The notes beneath the pieces are model-generated. The model was not told the origin of the DNA, made no database searches, and was given only the letters and a program-made list of their open reading frames with translations. DNA of 64,000 nt. It comes from Cephalotrichum gorgonifer (taxonomy: Eukaryota; Ascomycota; Sordariomycetes; Microascales; Microascaceae). Below are positions 22,077 through 34,606 of the stretch, piece by piece. The translations under genes were made by a program, and so were the position numbers. Numbering within the stretch: position 1 is the first letter of the stretch; every line of letters starts with the position of its first letter. The DNA is taken from NCBI GenBank assembly GCA_900312665.1, contig ONZQ02000017.1, positions 248,001 to 312,000 on the forward strand, in the 5' to 3' direction.

Positions 22077-23790
22077 AGCGGTTCGGAGACGCTAAATTAC
22101 ATTGTTACATGCCAAGCAGTTCCATCCCGCTTTGTTGGTCAGTTTTCCTATTTCTCCGCATTTTGCAGTCTGGGGTTGGGTTAGGTTCACTTAACAGGGT
22201 CGTCACCCAGTTAGCAGGTCATCCCGAGTGGAGTCAAACGGTCGGTGGAACTCTTGTTCCGGTCTATGTCGCGTGGAATGCTCCAAGCCGAATGATACGG
22301 GAACTATGATATTAGAAACTATCATGTAGTAGCCGTCATCGTACTTGTGTCGTATGGAATGCTCCAAGCCGGGTATTCGGAACTCTGGTATTCGGGGATG
22401 ATTACGAAGCAGTGTTTCCAGCACCTGTGTCGTCGTCAGCTACCTGTTTGTATTGCGGTCCGATCAAGAAGCCCCGAGGCGAAGCGAAGCTCAAATACCC
22501 AGCTCGCTAGCTCTAATGACCCCAGTGGCCAGGATTGATGGTCCTGTGACCGCCGACTCGGTCCGTCCAGTCGACCATCAGAACAATCCATCCAACCATC
22601 GGCAGTGCGGAGCCGGGACCGAGTGTGGAGCGGATGTGGCATCCGACCCTCCAAGATAAAAGCGGAGCGCAAGTAACCGGCTCATCATGCTCTAATCCGG
22701 AATATGCCTATTTTGGAGGGTAACCTGTATTACTCTGCGTCCGTGATTTCCTTCTTTGGTGCCGTTGTCCCTTCACCAAGTTTCCAGGATGAATGCTACA
22801 AGCACAAGTATGAAGGATCTCGGCGACCGACCCAAATGGAGAAATGATCCTCGGCACATGTTCTCCATTCCTCCAACGCGGCGTGGTAACTGGAGGAAAG
22901 GTCCACGCAAACAAGGACCCAGCCCACCTCCGGGGCATCCGACCTATCAGAGGCGTGCGGGGAAGGAAGGACGGGGGAGACGGTGGAGTCCCGGGAAAAG
23001 CTTGGACATGGCTGGGCTTGGAGGCAGAAGCCTTGAACTTTTTCTTTTCCTTTTTTACTTTTTTTTTCTCAAAAATGTGTGGTACCAGTAATAGCGAGCC
23101 GACGCAGTCTGACCGGGCTTAATTCGGGCCTACCCAAACTTCCTGCTTGATGCTGTGGCCGGGGATAAGTGATCGGCCTTGCATTAGTGCAGAGTGGTGT
23201 TGGAATGAGTACCAGAATTTGAAGTCTGTAAAACCGATTTCATATGGGCGCCCTCTCATATGGTAATATCCACCTCTCGTTTCTTCGCCAAGCGATCGTG
23301 GCAAAGACGCCTCTTTTTTGTTTCTTCCTCATTACGAGTACTTAGGTTGTATACCTGTAATGCTTGTATACTTGTCCCTTGACCGCCGACTCTTCAACCC
23401 CCCTTTTCCCTTCGCCCTGGGTTCCTCCGCTCGCACGGAGTGTGCAACGTTACTCTTGTCCGTTGTACTCAACGAGTAAAAATACCAGCATCCGCATTTT
23501 GTACTCCCTTGCCTGGCGGGGTTACCAAGTGGAGAAAGTACTCGTAAAAACAAATCCAGCAAAGCCGGATCCCGGCCGGGATTATGCATACCGAAGGAGG
23601 GGGGCCGGGGCGGTTGGGCGACAGGTGTTCCGTGCATGGTGGCTAGAAAATACGTGACTAGGTGCTCTAGCTGAGTGTGTGCGTGTGTGTGCGATTTACT
23701 TATATTAAAGCCTGTCTCTCCTCCCCGAATCCTGGGAACCAGAGATCTGGAACTTGCTTTTGATCGTCGCAGGAGCATGAAGATACCAAG
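22077..23790. other. Long intergenic region
   Basis: No gene supported. It holds a degenerate direct repeat at 22265-22395, poly-T tracts near 23040-23070, and the upstream DNA of the sugar transporter. Confidence 0.55.
22265..22395 (+). repeat. Imperfect direct repeat
   Basis: The words TGGAATGCTCCAAGCCG and CGGAACT occur twice about 80 bases apart, in the same order, with diverged spacers. Confidence 0.6.
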
Positions 23791-25881
23791 ATGTTTCAGT
23801 TCAGCAGTGTATATGGAATCTGCGGCATCGCCGCCATCGGTAAGACTCTATCTCTATCTTCTTCACTTTTCTTGATCAATGTTTCGCTTCCCATCACGGC
23901 GCATTTTTGCCTCCCATACGGACGAAGAAACAGGCCCTACAAACGACGATGGTGAAACTAACCCGCTGATCCCATTCAAGGCGGCGGCCTCTTTGGCTTC
24001 GACATCAGCTCCATGAGCGCCGTCCTCGGTACACAAGCCTATAAGCAGTACTTCCACGACCCCAAGTCATACGTCCAGGGTGCCATCACCAGCTCCATGC
24101 CTGCGGGCTCCCTCGTCGGCGCCCTGGGCAGCTCGTTCCTCGCGGATAGGTTCTCGCGAAAGGTGGCGCTGCAAATCGCCTGCGTCATCTGGTGCATCGG
24201 GGCCATCATCCAGTGCGCCGCCCAGAACAGAGGCATGCTCTGCGGAGGCAGGGTCATCGCCGGCATTGCCATCGGCATCTGCTCGTCCATCGTGCCCGTT
24301 TACCAGTCTGAGATCGCGCCTAAGCAGATCCGTGGTCGTGTGGTCAGGTAAGTTTGCCACAGTTCCTTACAAAGAGAAGGAGCATCTCGAGTGAGAAGAG
24401 GAAACCAGTCCCCATCTTCATTCTTTCGGGATAAAACATTCCGCTAACTCGCCTCCCGATAAAGCTTCCAACAGTGGGCCATCACCTGGGGCATCCTGAT
24501 CCAGTACTTCATCCAGTACGGTTCGTCCCACGTCGGCGGCGGGCCCGAGGACGTCAACCAGCCCACCTCCGCCTTCCGCATCCCCTGGGGCGTGCAGGCC
24601 GTCCCCGGCGTCCTCCTTTTCGTGCTTCTCTTCTTCTGTCCGTACAGCCCCCGCTGGCTAGCGTCCAAGGACAGGTGGGACGAGGCCCTCGTCGTGCTCG
24701 CGAAGCTCCACGGCAACGGCGACATCAACGATGTCAAGGTCCTCGCCGAGTTCCAAGAGATCAAGGAGGCGCTGCGCTTCGAGCGCGAGGAGGCCGTCTC
24801 CAGCTTCAAAGCCCTGGTGAACAGGAAGATGGGCAAGCGTGTTATTCTCGGAATGTCGATCCAGATGTGGAGTCAGCTTAGTGGGATGAACATCATGATG
24901 TGTAAGTTTGCTGAGTTCTCTAGGCCGTATTATACCTGGTATTGTGGCTAATGGGGTTTGCGACCCTTTCCAGACTACATCGTCTATATCATGGAGGGAG
25001 CCCAGATCGCTTCTCCCCTGCTCACGGCCTCGATTCAATACATCCTGAACGTCACCCTAACGCTTCCCGCCATACTGTACCTCGATAAATGGGGTCGCCG
25101 CCCGCCGCTCGTGCTCGGCGCCTTCGGGATGATGGTTTGGATGTTCACCACCGGTAAGACATACCTTCCTTCCCTTCCTCTTTGCTTTTTGAAAAAAAAT
25201 GGCGTCTTCTAACCCGGAGCTCGATTTCGTTTTGCACCAGGTGGTCTCCAACACGCGTACGGACAGCCCAACACCGCCGAGACAATCAACCCGCAGAACA
25301 AGGACATCACCTGGATTGTGAACAATAAGCCCGCAGTATCCAAGGCCGTCGTGGCGTGCTCCTACCTCTTCGTCTGCACCTTCGCCACGACCTGGGGCCC
25401 GACCTCCTGGACGTACCCCGCCGAGATCTACCCCAGCAAGATCAGGGCCAAGGCCGTGTCCATCGCCACCGCCACAAACTGGTTCTGGAACATGGTCCTC
25501 GCGTTCGCCGTGCCCCCGCTGCTGTGGAACATCAACTTCAAGATGTACTACATCTTTGCGGCATTCAACGGGTGCGCCTGCATCCATATGTTCTTCCTGG
25601 CCCCTGAGACCAAGGTTCGTCCTCATATCTTTCACACCTCCCCGACAACACGCTCCTCCCTATCCGTTACGGCGCCGCTAACTTGATTACGTTTCTAGGG
25701 ATACACACTTGAGGAGATGGACGATGTGTTCGACTCTGGAAGGCCAGCCTGGAGGTCGGGTAAGAAGAGCAGTCGCCTAGAGCATCTCCAGACGGAGATT
25801 GAGCAGGGGCACATCAAAGTTGTTGCCGGTAGTGGGGACGCTCCCGAGCATCGGGATGGTTTGGCCGACGAGAAGGTATAG
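23791..25881 (+). CDS. MFS sugar transporter (sugar porter family)
   Basis: Six exons (23791-23839, 23981-24347, 24465-24901, 24974-25153, 25241-25614, 25699-25881) give 529 residues, the usual length for a fungal hexose/polyol permease. Diagnostic pieces in order: IGGGLFGFDISSM after the first intron, ADRFSRK, GRVIAGIAIGICSS with YQSEIAPKQIRGR, SPRWLASKDRWDEA, MWSQLSGMNIMMYYIVYI, LDKWGRRPPL, WGPTSWTYPAEIYPSKIRAKA, and APETKGYTLEEMDDVFDSG. It has twelve membrane helices and acts at the plasma membrane. All five introns have canonical donors. The tiny first exon (17 codons) is typical of this subfamily. The sugar cannot be read from sequence. Unlike its neighbours the gene shows no decay. Confidence 0.93.
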
Positions 25882-28800
25882 AGGTTGTCGCCTGTCTAGG
25901 ATTTGCAGGTTGCGGGGGACAGATTGCGAAGCCGGACAACGTTTGAAGGTTCAGCACTCGTGGTGTTTCTGAAGTATCTGGGAGATGGTGCTTTGTGGGG
26001 GGAGATACCCGTAGAACTGTGGCTTCATGAGGTAGCCTATTCCGGGGATGAAGGAGCCCCCGAACTGCATTTTGGAGATGTCTTTAGTCTACTTGATCGA
26101 ACGATTATGAATAACTATCTATACCATAGTATTGGTCCATGTGTAATGGTCGATCTAAAAGTGAACATTAGACACACCAAGACAGATGCGGGAACAGTCT
26201 CAGTGCCATGCGTGATAGTAACGAAACTCGAGCAGGACTAGGAAGTAGCAGCTAACTAGTTAAGGTTGGTTGACATATGTACAGTAAGTACCATGCTACT
26301 ACAGAGACGAACCAATCTGCTCACAAGGTTTAACTGCTTGCTTATGACCAGAGGCAACTGCTACGTCTATAGGTGAGAACAAGTCACTCGGACTCGTTCT
26401 TTTCATTCATTTCTCTGCCTAGCTGCCCCCCTCCCCCTTTTTTTCTACATAGAACCGATCGGAGCTACAGGGGTGAAACACATCGCATGGCAAAAATCGG
26501 TTGTCAGGGATGGGGCTAGCGAATAGCACTTGACGGGATCATCCGGAGCAAACATTGCCCGGCCCAGTGACTTGGAGACCCGTTATTCCCAGGCAGCAGG
26601 TCACTAATCAGGATTCGACAAACGGTAACTCGTACGACGGGTCGGGTCCGGACCTGAGGTGAATCAGTGGCAGCCCGGCCACGTGGTATATCGCTTACAA
26701 GTCTATAAGTAGATGAGGCAGGTACTTACCGAAGTATGCCGCGGAGACCCACAGTCTCTTGGAGGCGTTACCTCGGCGGCGGAGAACGGGTCTCACAAGT
26801 GGCCGGGGGACATACCCCATGGCTGGGAGACATAGCTCGTTTGGGTTGCTGGGCAGGGGCGTGCGTGGCGGGGCGGTTAAGTCTTTCTCAGCCTCGGATA
26901 GGGGCGAAATTTAGTTCATCGGTGCAAAAGAAATAACGGCACTCGGTCAAATGTCGTCGGGGAGAGGGTAGCGGCAGCAAACTTGTTTGCTTTCTCTAAA
27001 ATTATCTGAAACGAAACAAGCAAAAACAACGCTATTTTTGGGCCTCCAGAGCACCGGGGAGCCGGACGAGCACAGCGCCACTACATCGAACGAGATGGCA
27101 GCCGCACCTTGCTTCTTTGCCACGATCGATCACAAACAAAACGCCGCCGGGATATCCCAGTCGTTCGTTCCCCGCCGTTAGCTCCCAAGCCGTTCGTTCC
27201 CCACCCGTTCCTGCCACCCCCTATTCATCGCTTACAACTGCTTGCACAACTACACACCATGCTTTTCAACACCTTGCAACCTTTTTCTTTTCGTTTCGGT
27301 TCATTTTCCGCCCCTTGGGCAGGGACGCCCAAACACCACGCCCACTCCCCTCGCTTACCTTCACCGATCTCTCATGGCGTCGATCTAATGTGTGGCATCT
27401 CCTGCACTCCAGCCGCACTCCTCACTGCAAACGAAGCCAAGAGCACCTTGCTCTCAACAAGCTTCCCGTCGTGCTTTTGCCGCCTTATGAGCGTGAACCC
27501 AACCAATCCGTCTGTAATTCGGGGGCCCGCCCGGCCCCGACTACGAAACGCCAAGACCGGCCCTCACTAACGCCAGGTGGGCCCGATATTGGGTCCCCGA
27601 CGCCGGGATTTCCACCCCTGCTCTCTTAGACGCCCTGCGCCACTCTTTCCCAGCACACTCGTAGCTTGAGCCCCGGTGCTGGGATTTCTAGCTCCCAGCC
27701 CATTCCTTGTTTGACCCCGAAGCCGGGATTTTGCGTCACGGTAACTGGGCGAACCATGTCCATGAGTCCAGGCCACCACCATTGAGCATCAGCCTCCCAA
27801 TTGGAAACGACCACGCTACTCCAAAGTAGAGCCTAGTCGCTGGCAACGAGGCAACGGCTGATTATGGCTGCGCCACTAGTGAAGGATCAGCAGCCGCCAG
27901 CTAACGGACTATCGTTGGCTCAACGCCCGTCGTGTTGCTCGAACGACGGCGTTGGCAAGGTTGCGGCCCACATATCCACGTTGGAATTTAGCTCGAGCGC
28001 GCCACTCGAACGGCACGGGTTGGCATGGCATGATGCCAGGTGGCCTGTTCCATCGCCCGATAACTGCACTTTTCGGCCGGGCTTGGGATCCGAAAGGTTC
28101 ATGAAGTCTTTACTTGGTCAGACTACTGTCGTCCCCCGGCACACACAAGGCGCCCCGTTCGTTATGGCACGGAGCCCGTCGGCTAACTAGATGTCCATGA
28201 TTATGCCCGTGACGTTTTCATCCGTGACCGCGTGGGCATCCTTGCCCTTGAGAGCATGTGTCTTTCCCACGAAAGGGTCCGCACAATCAGCACTAGTCTC
28301 GTTACGCCTCTTGAGCAAGGATACACCTCTTCCCTCTCTTCCCCTCCCTGGCTTCAATGGAGCTCAGCTCTACTCTCGCCTCAGATAAGACGTGGCCGTT
28401 GCCATCCGCAGCCACCATAGCCCATCGCCGCCGCCACATCGCCACCACCCGCGGCCTCAGCAGCTGCCACAACTGCCACAGTGGCGTCTGTCCCAACCGC
28501 CGCTTTAACAACGGCGGTGGCCGCCACAGTATACAGCCCGCAGGCTTGGACGGTCACGCCGGCGACTAGGTACGCAAGGTGCACCTCAGCCTCCCCTTTC
28601 GCGTTCAGCACCTATAGTTGCGGTCGTCTAGTCCACCCTCGTCCTGCTCCCAGTGTCCTTCTCATGTCCCAGAAGATCGGACAATGACGCTCCATCTCAT
28701 TCGGGAAGATCTCGTGTCTAGTGCATAGCGAGTTTGTCGTACAGGCTGAATGTCGTACTAGCTGTGGTAAGGTAATTGTCACGTCGGAAGGCGCGTCGAT

Positions 28801-29214
28801 GCAGGATACAGAGATAGAGACGTAAAGCTCAAGATCCAACTCGGGTAATCAGGATATCCGCAGAATGCTTGGAGACACAAGTCCAAGGGCTTGAAGTCTA
28901 GCCGGGGGCGGAATAGAGCAACGCGAACGGGGAATGTACCCGCGTGGCACCTTGAAAATATAAATTCGGGGGCTGCAAGTCCTATCATAGATATGGATTA
29001 TGAATTAAACAGGTCTTTCAGCCATCCTCCCTACACAGACACCTACATGGTGCCATCCATTGACAAACTGTACCAGCCCTGCTAGCACTAATGGAGGTGC
29101 TTGTCGCCTTCGTGCGTAGCTGGCGAGCTCGCCCCCAATAACACGGCCCTGTCATCGTATAATCACCACTACGGCTCTTTCTATGATGTATCATTGCCGC
29201 CACCTAATCACAGC
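25882..29214. other. Gene-poor interval
   Basis: About 3.3 kb without a supported gene. Open frames at 25903-26241, 27109-27629, 27864-28190 and 28381-28611 are overlapping, compositionally biased and without motifs. The word GCTGGGATTT/GCCGGGATTT recurs at about 27600, 27680 and 27722, and 28400-28520 is a GCC/CCA-rich simple-sequence stretch. Confidence 0.5.
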
Positions 29215-30710
29215 TCACAAACCCCCCCTTCCCTCACCAAGCTCCGACCGCCCATTAGTTCCCCAGGCCTGCGTCTGCCCCGGGCCCAGCTCCACAGGCC
29301 GCACCGTCGAGGCGTGCATCTCGACAGCTCTGGGGCTAGCTTGCCCGGGGATGACTTGTGCATATGCCGTACCTGCGGCCTGGGGAGGGAGCTCTGGGAC
29401 TACTTGGTACCCGTGTAGTTCTGCCGTACCAGGCGCGCCTGCACTTGGAGTGCCCCCAAAGTGGGCAGCGGGTATGTTTCCTTGTGGGCTTTGTGGGGAG
29501 ACTTGTTGCGTATATTGTTGCGCGGAAAGGGGCGAGCCGTCAAGTTGCTGTATCGGTGGGAAGTGTTGTGCAGGAATGGGCGAACCATCGAGTTGCTGTG
29601 CCGGCGGGAATTGCTGCTGTGTAGGTGGGAATTGCTGCGTCGGTGGGAACTGCTGTGTAGGAGGGAACTGTTGCATGGGAATGGGAGAACCATCGAGCTG
29701 CTGAGGCGACTGTGTAGGCGTGGGTACAACGTTTACACCTGCAGCTCCCTTCGTCGGATCCTGGTACTGCAAGAGGCCAGGGGATCCAACCGTTCCTTCC
29801 ATTTCCTGAGGTCCTGAGGGGTAAACCGGCTGCACCGGCTTGGCCTCGCCACCATCTGGCTTCTCGCCCGCCGTCGGGGGCTTCTCTGTAGACGCCCCCA
29901 GCGTGCGATTCCGTTTCCGATACAGGAGGAAGCCGAGGACGAGGATAACGATGACAAGCACCGCAATACCCACGGCTATTCCGGCGATCGCCCCGGTCGA
30001 GAGGCCCCCACCACCCCCGTTGTCGTTGTTGCTTCCCCCATTGTCACTGCTTCCATTTCCTCCATTCCCGCTGTTGTTATCCGATGACCCGGTCGTTTTG
30101 GGCCCTGAGCTACCGCCAGTGTTCGACCCTCCGGTCGCTGCTGCCTCCGGGGTGAGGGGGTTGGTTTCGAGTAGCGACAAGTCGCTCTCCTCCCATCGAA
30201 TCTGAAAGGCAGGTGCCGAAGTCGTCTGGCCGCCGTTAACCGTAAACGCGTGCATCTGAAAATCGGAGCACTGCCAGCCACTTTCTCCCTCTCTGTGTTA
30301 AAACTGGTCTTTGTCCTTGTGGATTACACATTGAAGTCAACCCCAATCCCTGCCCCCCGCCCCCCGCCCCCCCGACTTAGGGGAAAGAGAAAGAGAGAAG
30401 GAGGAGGGGAGGGGGAGGATCAGACGCCAAGAGATCCCTTCACGTACCTTGGCACGCAGACAAGACCCGTCTGCCCCGGCTTGAGCGTTTTGGTCGGTTC
30501 ACACCCGGATGTGTACCCGCTGGGGCAGATCGCCGGCGAATAGTACCCGCCATCGTACCAGACGGAGATATACTGCGGCGGACCGCAGGACGACGTGTCG
30601 TAGGCCTCGAAGCCAACAATCGAGGGACAGGATGGAGGAGGGGTCCATATGGTCGTCAGCTCGACGACCATGTAGGTGTTGAACTCCCCCTCGGTCACGA
30701 TGGTGGTCAT
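29215..30710 (-). CDS. Single-pass surface protein with Pro/Gln-rich cytoplasmic tail
   Basis: Two exons (30710-30448, 30280-29215) give 442 residues. The intron is phase 2, and its acceptor GAGAAAG restores the continuous CVPSGWQCSDF segment. The N-terminal half is Cys-rich (SCPSIVGFEAYDTSSCGPP, CPSGYTSGCEP) and extracellular by analogy with the common fungal sensor-like proteins of this shape. A Gly/Asn/Ser spacer leads to a Gly/Ala-rich transmembrane helix (GAIAGIAVGIAVLVIVILVL) followed by LLYRKRNR, then a long tail with QQFPPTQ and QQLDGSPIPAQ repeats. No classical signal peptide was found at the chosen ATG, which is usual in this class. It could act in cell-wall sensing or adhesion, but the function is unknown. 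Confidence 0.8.
29590..29700 (-). repeat. Coding repeats in Pro/Gln-rich tail
   Basis: About four QQFPPTQ-type units, flanked by two larger QQLDGSPIP units, are encoded by 21-45-base imperfect tandem repeats. Such tracts tend to vary in copy number between strains. Confidence 0.8.
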
Positions 30711-32233
30711 CTCGAGTGTGTACTTGTCGCGCGTAGCCGGGAAACGGAGGAGGGTTCGGGTTCCGGTTCCGGCGGGTATGAGAGGGTATCTGAAGGAGAT
30801 AAACCAGCAAAAGCAGACGTTTCCCACTAGTAAGACGAACAGACTTCCGATGGAGAGCGAGGGAGAAGAAGAAAAGAACGAGCCGAAGGCACCACGAGGG
30901 CGGCGATCCGGGGGGGCCACGCATGCACATGCACACGAAGCAACCGTCGGAGCCCGAGAAGGCTGGGGCTGAATAGACAAGCATCGCACCGCAACACATC
31001 ATTCGTGGAAAGCCCACGCTAATGAATGCTCGATCCCCTTTTGGTAATCATTAGTTCGTCAACCCCCGGTCAATTGTGCACCTGTCAATATTCAATAAAA
31101 AAAGCCTTCCCGACCCAAGCCCCTTCCAGGGCGTTGCACGACGCAAAGTGTAATCGTGGAATTTGTGTCGCTTCTTATCTTCCGAAACACATAGCCTCGG
31201 CTTGGAGGCTTCTTTCTCGGCCGAAATACACTTGTTTTGCTCGCCGAAAATGCATATCCGGCTGGCCATGCAGCCCAGTTGATTTTCTCTCCTCTGTCTC
31301 CTCACCCTACCTACATATTCCCACCCCCTCTTCGACGCTACCCTACTTTCGATCGCAGCCATATGCATTGCAAAATATGAATCGACCACCTGACCGTGCA
31401 CGCATCCATGGCACAGCCAACAAGACCGAAGCTGCCGTGCAGTCCCACTTTCTCAGTCCCACCATCGCAGCCCAATTCCAGCAGCCGAAACGCCAATCGC
31501 AGGCTCAATTATGCAGGCACCACCGGAAATTACTGGCCCCTCAGGCTCCCCCCAGTTCCGGAGAGCCTCAAGTGGATTATGCCCACAAGCAGCCGGATCA
31601 AGAACGTCATCGTGAAGGGGCACGCATACTCCCTACCTAGCAGCACCGACAGCCGTTCCGTTTCCACTGCTATCGGTTTTGGCCACGGAATATAACCCAA
31701 GTCCCGTTGCGGAAGTGGGGACGGTGGAACAATCGCGCTAAGTTCTTTGAAGTTTCGTCGCGTCCATATACAACGCATACCCGCCGAAATTGGAGTGGGT
31801 TAGTTGCCAGGAGTCTGCGGTGGTTGCGCGTGACGAAGGTAGGCGTAAGTGGAAGAGAGAAGGCGGCCGAGCCAAAGGCGAAGGTAGAAAGCTAGGTACT
31901 GTTTCCCACTCACCTCCTCCTTAGATTTCCTCACACACGCACGGTATATTTACCAATCTAACCACAATAGCAGTCCCCGTTCGAGTAGGCCGGGTTCTAG
32001 CATTCAAAGAGTTAAAGAAAGAAAACCCAACCAGGGTGCGCTAACATTAGATTCTGATACTAAACTAGTATGGCACTGAAAAAGGCCAGAATCACCAGTG
32101 CTTAAATTGAAGCGTACTGAAAACTGAGCCCAAAGACTTCGGGCACCTCGAAATCTTCAACCAGCGGAACCCTCATGAATTTCAGCTAACAGACGTAGGC
32201 GATATTCAACTTGAGGAGCTATGAACCTGTTAA
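30711..32233. other. Intergenic region
   Basis: No supported gene. Overlapping frames at 31026-31640 and 31396-31695 have no recognisable domain. Confidence 0.45.
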
Positions 32234-34606
32234 CTAGAGGCTTAGGAAATACTGACCCGCTTGATCTAGGAAATACTGACCCGCCTGATCTAGGAAATAC
32301 ATGTATTCAGATAGCGGTCTCATAGGAAAACAAAAGCGATCCAAGAGAGTATGGAAAACAAGAGCACAGATAAAAAAAAATTGGCGAAATGGAACCACAT
32401 GTCCAAAAAAAAATAGCTCATCATGCATAACCGAGTGCTCCAAAGTCATGTTCTGTTCCATGAAGTCCGATTTTTCTCGGCTGTTAACCAGCCGTACGGA
32501 ATTAAACATGCAGAGGATCAGTATCAGATGAAAGTATAGTGTAAAAAAGACCGGAATGAATCGATCTTCATCCCGGGAAAACAGTTCTAACAAACAAATA
32601 ACCACTACCCACGCTATAAAAAACGCAGGTGGAACATCCCAAGCGCATGGTGGGATGATTTGTAGGCGTAATAGATCGCCATATGGATTAATGCAAAATA
32701 AAAGTGAGGATACCTGTGATCTGGGTTTGAAATGATCAACCAAAGTAGTTTAGCAAAGGAAAAGAGGGGGCCTTTCTCGTCCCAGAAAAAAAAAACGAAG
32801 AGAGGGAGTCTTTGCTGTCCCAAGGAGAAACCATCGATACGCGCGACATGACGTATGCAACGATTAATATGGATGATGTTGCAGCAACCCGATTAAATGA
32901 CGTGAGAATATTGGCATCCAGGTGAAATGACAACGGAGACGTGAGACAATCGACACAGGAATGTCGAAGAAATACCAAGATCTTGTCGGCGGAGTGCCGT
33001 GTTGCTTCGATGTCCACAACTAGAAAGGGCTTGCCGAGGATGTTATGTTGGCTCATTGTGGTATAGAGGTATGAGCCATTAGATAGCCGTATATAACTTG
33101 CTTTCGACATTTTCTGACTCGCAGGTGCTGGTGTCTCTGTGAGGTGGTGGCCTCTGCCAGTGCTTGGAGTTGATAAAGGGGCGAATCTGGTGTGGAATGG
33201 ACTAATCCCGAATGTCCAGGTTATCTACTACGGCAATACTATTGCTTCTATTGAAACTCGTACGCCACAGAGCCCATTTACTTCATCTAGAGGTCGGATA
33301 GTAAAGTACGGCGCTATATCAGTGGCGTTGTGCATCCTGCCGGTGATAGGTCTGTCCAGTATTCGATACCGAGACCACGGGTCCCGAGAAGAGCTGTCGT
33401 AAAAGTGAAAACTATCTGGGATACGCCGGATCCAGATGCCTCCACGCTCAAATCTACGGTTATGGGCAGGTGGAGGTGGCCGTACCAAGAGATGAGCCGG
33501 TTGGGGCTCCCACTTCCTCCAGTCGCTGTATTCGATATTGGCTGGTTGTGTGGCGGCCTTGCCGTACTGGGTTCCATTTACAGGCACAATTTGGAGTGCG
33601 ATCATAGTGGTCGGATCATCTTTTGGTCTGTACAGTAGAATCAGATACCGGCGACGACTTTTGATGATATGGAATGGAGCTTTGATAGCTAAACCCTTGT
33701 TTGTCACTGTTAATGCTGCGGTGTTGTAACTTCCGTGTCGGGGAATCAGATTGCCACGGCAGGCAAAGGCAGCTGGAGATATGGCAAGGAATCCCTGGTA
33801 ATGGCAGTTTTTTGGATCCGCCGAGGTAGAATGTCCTTCAGTCGTATCGTGTGGCGGTATGTCCCATGCGAGTATGGTCTGGTCATCGGAATACTTGATG
33901 AGCTCCTCTTGGAGTCTGATGAAGGCGGTCTCCCCTTCTCTATAAAGAAGAGGTATCGAGATATCAAAAATTCCAAGTATGCAGTAAGCCATGTCTTCCT
34001 TCCTCGTAGTTGTCCTACTGGAAGCCTAACTTATTTTCTCGGCAATGCTAGCGTGGTGGATGGAGTAGCCTCCCTCCCCATCAATGAAGGTCAGGAATTG
34101 CCGATCGATATAGGTCCTCCCCTTAATCGCATCTAGGAATATGCCCTGTTGCCGATGAGGGACCAATCGGAAGAATAGAAGATGAGTTTCCGGGGTGCTA
34201 GGAGTTCTTGGAGTGTCCACCCTCGTGAAAACCATTCGCTGTTGGCCAGGGCCGACGATTGTGTGTTATGGTCAGCCAGCAGCTCCACGTCTGCGAGGTA
34301 TGCGTAGTACATCGCCGCTTTCTGGTACCACCGGTACATTGAGTTGATGGACTTGGAGAGCTCAGCACTGCTAGACTTGTCAATGCAGCATGTGTCGACC
34401 CAGGCGTGGGTATAGCCATCTTGAAGAGCCTGGAGGCAGGTCCGCCGGATTTTCTTGTAGCCTGCCTTGTTTGTCAGTGGTGGTCCTTGGATGTCTTGGA
34501 AGCCTACTTCGCTGTCGCCACATCGGTGAGAGAGGATGGCGTAGGGAGGGGTATTGTGCTCAAAGTACTCTTCGAGCACCAGAGTCTTGGCGTTCAACAG
34601 TCACAT
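32234..34606 (-). pseudogene. Decayed HET-domain gene with RIP-like nonsense changes
   Basis: The minus strand carries a near full-length HET-family gene. N-terminal pieces include PPYAILSHRCGD, VGFQDIQGP, HAWVDTCCIDKSSSAELS, MYRWYQKAAMYYAYL and WFSRGWTLQELLAP. Later pieces are AYCILGIFDISIPLLYREGE, IRLQEELIKYSDDQTILAW and a C-terminal ILGKPFLVVDIEA. Lesions: TGA at codon 2 (34601-34603), a frameshift near 34136-34150, TAG at 34026-34028, and tandem TAGs at 33225-33230. The stop at 34026 sits where the family has Trp, and codon 2 where it usually has Arg; both fit C:G to T:A transitions. A frame at 32743-32234 with two hydrophobic helices may be the old membrane tail. The surrounding DNA is AT-rich. 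Confidence 0.85.
32243..32300 (+). repeat. 24-bp tandem repeat, 2.4 copies
   Basis: The unit starts TAGGAAATACTGACCCGC. The two full copies (32243-32266, 32267-32290) differ by one base and a partial copy follows. It lies at the end of the AT-rich minus-strand frame. Confidence 0.9.

Noticed and set aside
22265..22395. CRISPR-like or terminal-repeat structure
   Set aside because: Only two imperfect copies with diverged spacers, in a eukaryotic genome, and no transposase nearby.
25903..26241. 112-residue frame after the sugar transporter
   Set aside because: It lies in the 3' flank, has no start context, motif or neighbour support, and is probably untranslated.
27109..27629. Overlapping plus-strand frames of 150-170 residues
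   Set aside because: Low-complexity Pro/Ser/Thr/His-rich translations in two frames at once, as expected from C-rich DNA.
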